Below, in pieces: positions 59,982 to 64,000 of a stretch of 64,000 nucleotides of DNA. The notes beneath the pieces were generated by a model. The model saw nothing but the letters and a program-made list of their open reading frames with translations. It made no database searches and was not told the origin of the DNA. The stretch lies in the NCBI RefSeq assembly GCF_012516315.1, contig NZ_CP051185.1, positions 3,477,363 to 3,541,362 on the forward strand. Reading direction: 5' to 3'. Origin of the DNA: Limnospira fusiformis SAG 85.79 (GTDB lineage Bacteria; Cyanobacteriota; Cyanobacteriia; Cyanobacteriales; Microcoleaceae). How positions within the stretch are numbered: the first letter of the stretch is position 1; every line of letters begins with the position of its first letter. The translations under genes and the position numbers were made by a program.

Positions 59982-60477
59982 TCAAGTAACAGGAATGCCA
60001 AATTCCTCTATCAGGATATCGTCATTATCATCGGCGATCGTCGCGACAATAGTAATAGCTCGCGATATTTCCCCCGGCGTAATGCCAGCTAAAGTGCGGG
60101 TAGTCAGAACTACCACCTGATTATTAGTGATGGCAAAATGGGATTCAAACGTCGAAAGCCAATTCATTTCCAGCAGCCTCTTCATCAGCTCGATCCTCAT
60201 TTTTGACTGGGAATTGCAGAATAGGAGACCACACCGTTAGCGTATCATCTTCCGTTTCTCCCGTCAGTTGTACAAACACTATTACACTGCCATACTGAAA
60301 CTTCCAGAGATGACCCGCGTCACTCTGACCAACCATCGCTTTCTGGTCTTGGGCTAAACCCGCAATCACCGTTTCAATTTCTTCCCTGTAGCCAATACTA
60401 GAGCGATCGCTAATACTGATGTCGTCAGTCATATCTTCAGGCATAGTGTCCAGGTTAGTCTGATTTGTCGATGTCAT
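59982..60477 (-). pseudogene. YbjN-like protein gene with a frameshift
   Basis: Two overlapping frames form one protein: the first (from 60477) reads to WSPILQFPVKNE, the second picks up at LMKRLLEMNWLSTFESHFAI and continues to the end (VVVLTTRTLAGITPGEISRA). Both parts belong to the YbjN/type III secretion chaperone-like fold. The break is near 60185-60198. It is either a recent mutation or a sequencing error. It lies next to the methyltransferase gene. Confidence 0.75.
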
Positions 60478-60518
60478 AGCAAATCTGTTTATTAAGTGTT
60501 CTTGAGCCTATATTTACT

Positions 60519-61154
60519 CTATTTAACAGTATCACCTGCTAGAGTGTGCTTCTTGTGAGCGATCCAGTATTTACTCACAAAGTGCTGTTCCGTGCTAATT
60601 CCTTCAAATCCTACCTGAGAGAGGCGATCGCTCAAATCATCCGTAATATAATTGCGATAATAAGGCTCATGGAACATCACCGCAAAATTTTCCATCATCT
60701 CCTTCAACTCAGGACAATCAATAGCCTGAATCGAATCACAAATAACAAATACCCCTCCCGGTTGCAGTACCCGATAAGCCTCCTCAATCACCTTCTGACG
60801 CGCGAGTGGTGGCAGTTCGTGAAACAAAAACACAGAAGTAATACCATGGAAATAGTTATCCTGATACGGTAAAGCCTCAGCATTAGCTTGGATTAATTGA
60901 GGTAGTTCCCCCGGAATTCGCGATAACAATTGATTAGCCTTGCGTAAATAAGCCCCCGACAAATCCACCCCATATAAACTAGCCTTGGGAAAAGTAGCTC
61001 CCATAAACTTCAAAGTTCGACCCGTCCCACAAGCCACATCTAGCACCCGTAATTCCCTAGCCGAAACCCCCTCAAAACCCTGTAAACCACCTTTCAGAGG
61101 CGCTAATACCCGCCGCCTCATCGCATCTGCACCCCCATTAAACAGGATATCAAC
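60519..61154 (-). pseudogene. Methyltransferase gene, C-terminal part (split by a tnpB element)
   Basis: It contains the class I SAM-dependent methyltransferase core: LRVLDVACGTGRTLKFMG (motif I), ASLYGVDLSGAYL (motif II), LIQANAEALPY and LQPGGVFVICDS. The N-terminal part of the same protein is found at 63367-63813, beyond the inserted element. Here the frame stays open a little further up through IS sequence. The joined gene would be about 360 residues. Confidence 0.8.
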
Positions 61155-61201
61155 TGCTCTATAAAACTTAAACAAAACCGGACATAGCCGGATATTGATG
61201 T

Positions 61202-62325
61202 TTATTTCTGGCTTCGTCCGGGACTGTCGGCAGCACCCCGTCCACAAGTGTAATCGTCTGAACCAGGCGATTTTTCTAAATTTATACTGGCGTTCAAATC
61301 TCTATCAATCTTCAGCCCACAGTTCTGACATTCAAAAGTCCGACGGACTAGGGGCATTTGTTGACGATGGCCACAGTTAGAACAAAGTTGACTGGATGGA
61401 TAAAATCTATCGGCAATAATCAACTTTGAACCATAACGTTCTGCCTTGTAACCTAGTTGACGACGGAACTCATAAAATGAAGCATCAGCGATAGAACCCG
61501 CCAAACAATGATTTTTCAGCATACCTGACACATTCAAATCTTCAATGACTACTTGGCTGTGGTTTTTAGCCAAAAAAGTAGTTATTTTATGAATCGTGTC
61601 ACGGCGAATATTAGCGACTCTTTGATGTAGCTTTTGAACTTTTAAGAGACATTTGGCCCAATTTTTTGAGCCTTTGACTTTGCGACTTAAATGGCGTTGT
61701 AATCTGGCTAGTTTTTGGGTCGCTGCTTTATAAGCCTTGGGATTAGAGAATTGGGTCCCATCGGAGCAAGTCGCCAAATTGTTAATTCCTAGGTCTACCC
61801 CGATTCTCTCTCGGAATTTCGGTGTAATTTCTGGCGTGATTTCTACGAAAAAGCTAATATACCAGTCACCTGCTTGGCGCGCTATAGTGACTTTCTTAAC
61901 TAGACTGGGTGGTAGAGCCTCAAATGTAGAAACCCAGCCCACAAAAGGCAGCTTATGGCGAGTTCCTGACAACTTGAATGGCTTTCCGGAATTGTCAAGC
62001 GTAAAACTATCATGGTGGCCTTTCTTCTTAAATTTAGGATAACTGCTTATTCCCTTGAAGAAGCGCTTAAAGGCATCCCCTAGATTAATGAAGGCATATT
62101 GATAAACTTTAGAAGACAATTCAGACATCCAAGGATATTGAGGTTTCACATAATGAGTAAAAACCTTTTTAATGGAGTTGATATTAGGCTTGAGTCCCTC
62201 TTCATAAGCTGACCTCCATAAGTGTAATCCCCAATTGAACACAAATCGAGCATACCCCGCGTGTTTGGCCATCAAGGTAGCTTGACGGTCATTGAGTTTT
62301 AGTTTTGTCCGGAAAGCTTTGTAAG
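61202..62325 (-). CDS. tnpB: TnpB RNA-guided nuclease, second exon (start codon beyond the intron)
   Basis: The exon has the RuvC aspartate in IGVDLGINNLATC, the glutamate in VVIEDLNVSGM, the zinc finger (CSNCG...CQNCG) and the last aspartate in KIDRDLNASIN, so the nuclease is intact. In the genomic sequence the frame is closed upstream by a TAA created by the intron end. Joining with the ATGC at 63197-63200 gives MPYKAFRTKLKLND..., 375 residues in all, the usual TnpB start. An ATG at 62275 could give a shortened protein lacking 17-19 residues of the first strand and is a weaker alternative. Confidence 0.9.
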
Positions 62326-63196
62326 GTTATGGTCGAAAGGGAAGTCACCTTCCCCAACTCCACTTCCAAACCGTACTTGAGACTTTCACCTCATACGGCT
62401 CCTAATGTAGATACCCTTTTTGTCACTAGGAACAGGGTTACGAACCCCCGCTTTATGATTCCAACTTTGGGAGCTTGGCATACAACTCGTAGTCTTTAAA
62501 CTCGCTCTCGTCATATTACTCCTACTTGTCGCAGTCTCCATATCTACACCGTGACTAGTGGGCATATCCTAATCATTACAATTAGGCATTGGCTTTCAGT
62601 CACATCCTTTCCCCTCAATGGTATACGCTTACACTTTTCACTACTCCTTGTGAGTAATATTGCTCACTTTTTTGATAAGGAGAACCAATGAGGAGTTTAA
62701 ACGTTCCGTTTATATGGGCATTCCATCTTTAGACTTGTCCTCTCCACCGGGGTACTTAAAAAGGTCTGTGTAGGTGTTTTATGCAAAACCCTACTTTTCC
62801 CCTTGCTCTTTTGAGCGCAGCGTGGCAACCTATTACGCTGCTAAATCATTACGATGGTTCAAGCCGGACATTCGGTTTCCCTAATCATGGATGGTTGGCA
62901 GTGGTCGCATTTGGTAGTAGGTTCTACTTCACGCCTTCCGTTCCCCGCTTCAATCCCAGAATCGTGTATCCTGAAATTGGGGGTGGCTATCGCCTTTACT
63001 CTCTACTCCCTGATTTCTCAGTTTGTTTATGACCTTGAGTCCCCTGCCTTGCTCAGATTTCTCCAAGCGTCGGGACATATAAACAGTTATGGGATGGTCA
63101 GGATACGAGTCCCTTATATTCCACCAAGGGGTGGAAGTCCCACTAGGAGGCTATTTCGGGCATTGCATCCCTATTTCACTCCTAAACGTCTCGCAC
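62326..63196 (-). mobile_element. Complete ORF-less group II intron within the tnpB start
   Basis: The 871-base intron begins GTGCGAGACGTTTAGGAGTG at 63196. It has a typical domain V at 62368-62401 (GAGCCGTATGAGGTGAAAGT then CTCAAGTACGGTTT), a short domain VI, and ends ...TTCGACCATAAC. It has no RT gene, so it would need a maturase from elsewhere. It is the uninterrupted model for the outer introns at 29238 and 47175. The 5' exon ends AATCATGC and the 3' exon starts CTTACAAAGC. Confidence 0.92.
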
Positions 63197-63366
63197 GCAT
63201 GATTGGATTTTACCATGAAGAATCCGACTTGATGAGTATGTCGTCAAGGAAATTTGGCATGGTCTGGGGTTTGACCGTATACTCATTATTGAGTTGCGAA
63301 TCTTTTGGGGTATTGTACCTTATTGTCCTAAGATATTAAGCAAATCTTGGATTAAATTCTTGCTCC

Positions 63367-63813
63367 CAGATCATACAAATTAGCCGACCAATCACTCAAA
63401 TAGCCATCAGTCTGATGATGGAAATTCTGGAGGTAGTAACCAGGATAGCCCTCCGTATCAATTTCCCGCGCAAATTCCTGATATCGCTTCTGATTAGCAC
63501 GTTCTTGCATTTGCAGCATATCCCACCATAACAGCGGATAGTAGCGCAATATATCTTCTATCGGCGTATCAAACAAAATCGAGGCGGGATAAACCCCCCT
63601 TTCCGCCTCCTCCCAATCCCTTTGATATATTTTCTCCAAAGAGTCCCGAATTTTGTTAATCACCTCTGGTTTCAGAGGTTGAGGTCTACGCTCTGGGGTC
63701 GGTGGTGCTACCATCTCCAGCACTTGATTGCTCAAAGTTTTATGAGCCAAACTTAAAACGCTCTTGCTGTACTGAAACGCCTGATAAGTTAGTTGAGTTA
63801 AGGGATCTGACAT
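63367..63813 (-). pseudogene. Methyltransferase gene, N-terminal part
   Basis: The 149 residues before the junction read MSDPLTQLTYQAFQYSKSVL to HHQTDGYLSDWSANLYDL, a pattern that precedes the SAM-binding domain in cyanobacterial methyltransferases of this kind. The frame then runs four codons into the inserted element and stops. The continuing part (VDILFNGG onwards) is at 60519-61154. A truncated product may still be made but would lack SAM binding. Confidence 0.75.
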
Positions 63814-63893
63814 GACCAGTGAAAAATCTCTAAATGTTAAGAATTGTAATTGATTTTAACAATTTTATCGAATCGGGGGGGTTAAACAAAAAA

Positions 63894-63913
63894 TCACCCC
63901 CCTCTGGGGGTGA
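63894..63913 (-). terminator. Intrinsic terminator of the glnA-like gene
   Basis: On the minus strand a stem of tcaccccc and gggggtga (loop aga) is followed by six T. It lies 33 bases after the stop of the gene at the right edge. Confidence 0.8.
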
Positions 63914-63945
63914 CTGGCTAAGTCTCAGAATAGAAGTTCTGAAGA

Positions 63946-64000
63946 TTAGCAATCGTAGTAGAGAGAAAACTCAAACGGGTGAGGACGTAACCGCATGGGG
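63946..64000 (-). CDS. glnA: C-terminal end of glutamine synthetase (partial)
   Basis: Only 18 codons are present: MRLRPHPFEFSLYYDC before a TAA. The pattern RxxPHPxEFxLYY is the usual C-terminus of type I glutamine synthetase. The rest of the gene lies outside the window, so the call rests on this short segment. Confidence 0.65.
   Translation of the reverse strand, partial: PMRLRPHPFEFSLYYDC

Larger units (their letters stand above)
61155..63366 (-). mobile_element. IS200/IS605-type tnpB element carrying a group II intron
   Basis: About 2.2 kb separates the two parts of the methyltransferase gene. It holds a 5' leader, a four-base first exon, the intron (62326-63196) and the rest of tnpB, with a small hairpin (ccggctatgtccgg) just after the tnpB stop. 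There is no tnpA, so mobility would depend on another copy. The exact ends are not fixed. Confidence 0.75.

Noticed and set aside
62781..63339. Frames on the plus strand across the intron (83 and 161 codons)
   Set aside because: They lie antisense to structured intron RNA and recur in part in other intron copies.

Overview
The window looks like a chromosomal segment of a filamentous cyanobacterium, most likely Arthrospira/Limnospira or a close relative. That is an inference from the presence of psaK, a Ycf54-type chlorophyll cyclase factor, ribBA with a cyanobacterial tail, very frequent HIP1 octamers (gcgatcgc), a cyanobacterial DUF3854 replication-like protein, DUF2949 and DUF2157 genes, and heavy loading with IS elements and group II introns. 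No rRNA, tRNA or CRISPR was seen.

Layout. 1-28 kb is mostly ordinary housekeeping sequence: a partial DUF3854 gene, a two-gene membrane/flavoprotein-GtrA unit, rbgA/ylqF, a MASE1-PAS histidine kinase, pgk, a universal stress protein, folD, crtE and a DUF212 phosphatase-like gene, ycf54, pdxJ, a DnaJ-pentapeptide protein, the GDYXXLXY/DUF2157 pair, a DivIVA-like gene with coaD, pilT, tyrS, pyrF and a double-ATPase peptide ABC protein. Transposon relics lie at 5.8-6.3 kb and 21.15-21.46 kb.

28-39.3 kb is one decayed IS607-type element (tnpA plus tnpB) cut up by later arrivals. A group II intron with a reverse transcriptase sits in tnpA. A twintron (one intron inside another) sits in tnpB, and three small MITEs also lie in tnpB. 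The RT intron is itself split by an IS630 copy, that copy by a second IS630, and the second by an IS1634 element. More IS630 copies follow. 39.7-43.1 kb returns to normal genes (DUF2949, pap, a YdcF-like protein). 43.2-53.1 kb is a second mobile-element zone: an IS4 broken by an IS1634, four IS630 copies, a truncated second twintron, a ten-unit tandem array of about 101 bp, an IS1 remnant and an intron fragment.

53.4-58 kb holds ribBA, psaK, a site-2 protease and a lipoate-ligase-like gene. 58.1-59.9 kb is an IS607 element with a broken tnpA and an intact tnpB. 59.9-63.8 kb holds a frameshifted YbjN-like gene and a methyltransferase gene cut in two by a tnpB element. That tnpB is interrupted four bases into its coding sequence by a complete ORF-less group II intron, and exact splicing would restore the start codon. 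The 3' end of what looks like glnA closes the window.

The main theme is repeated association of group II introns with TnpB-family transposons (IS607 and IS200/IS605), including intron-in-intron insertion at one fixed internal position and a 291 bp tandem duplication that fits a collapsed third-level insertion. All homology calls are from reading the sequence and family knowledge; no database search was run.
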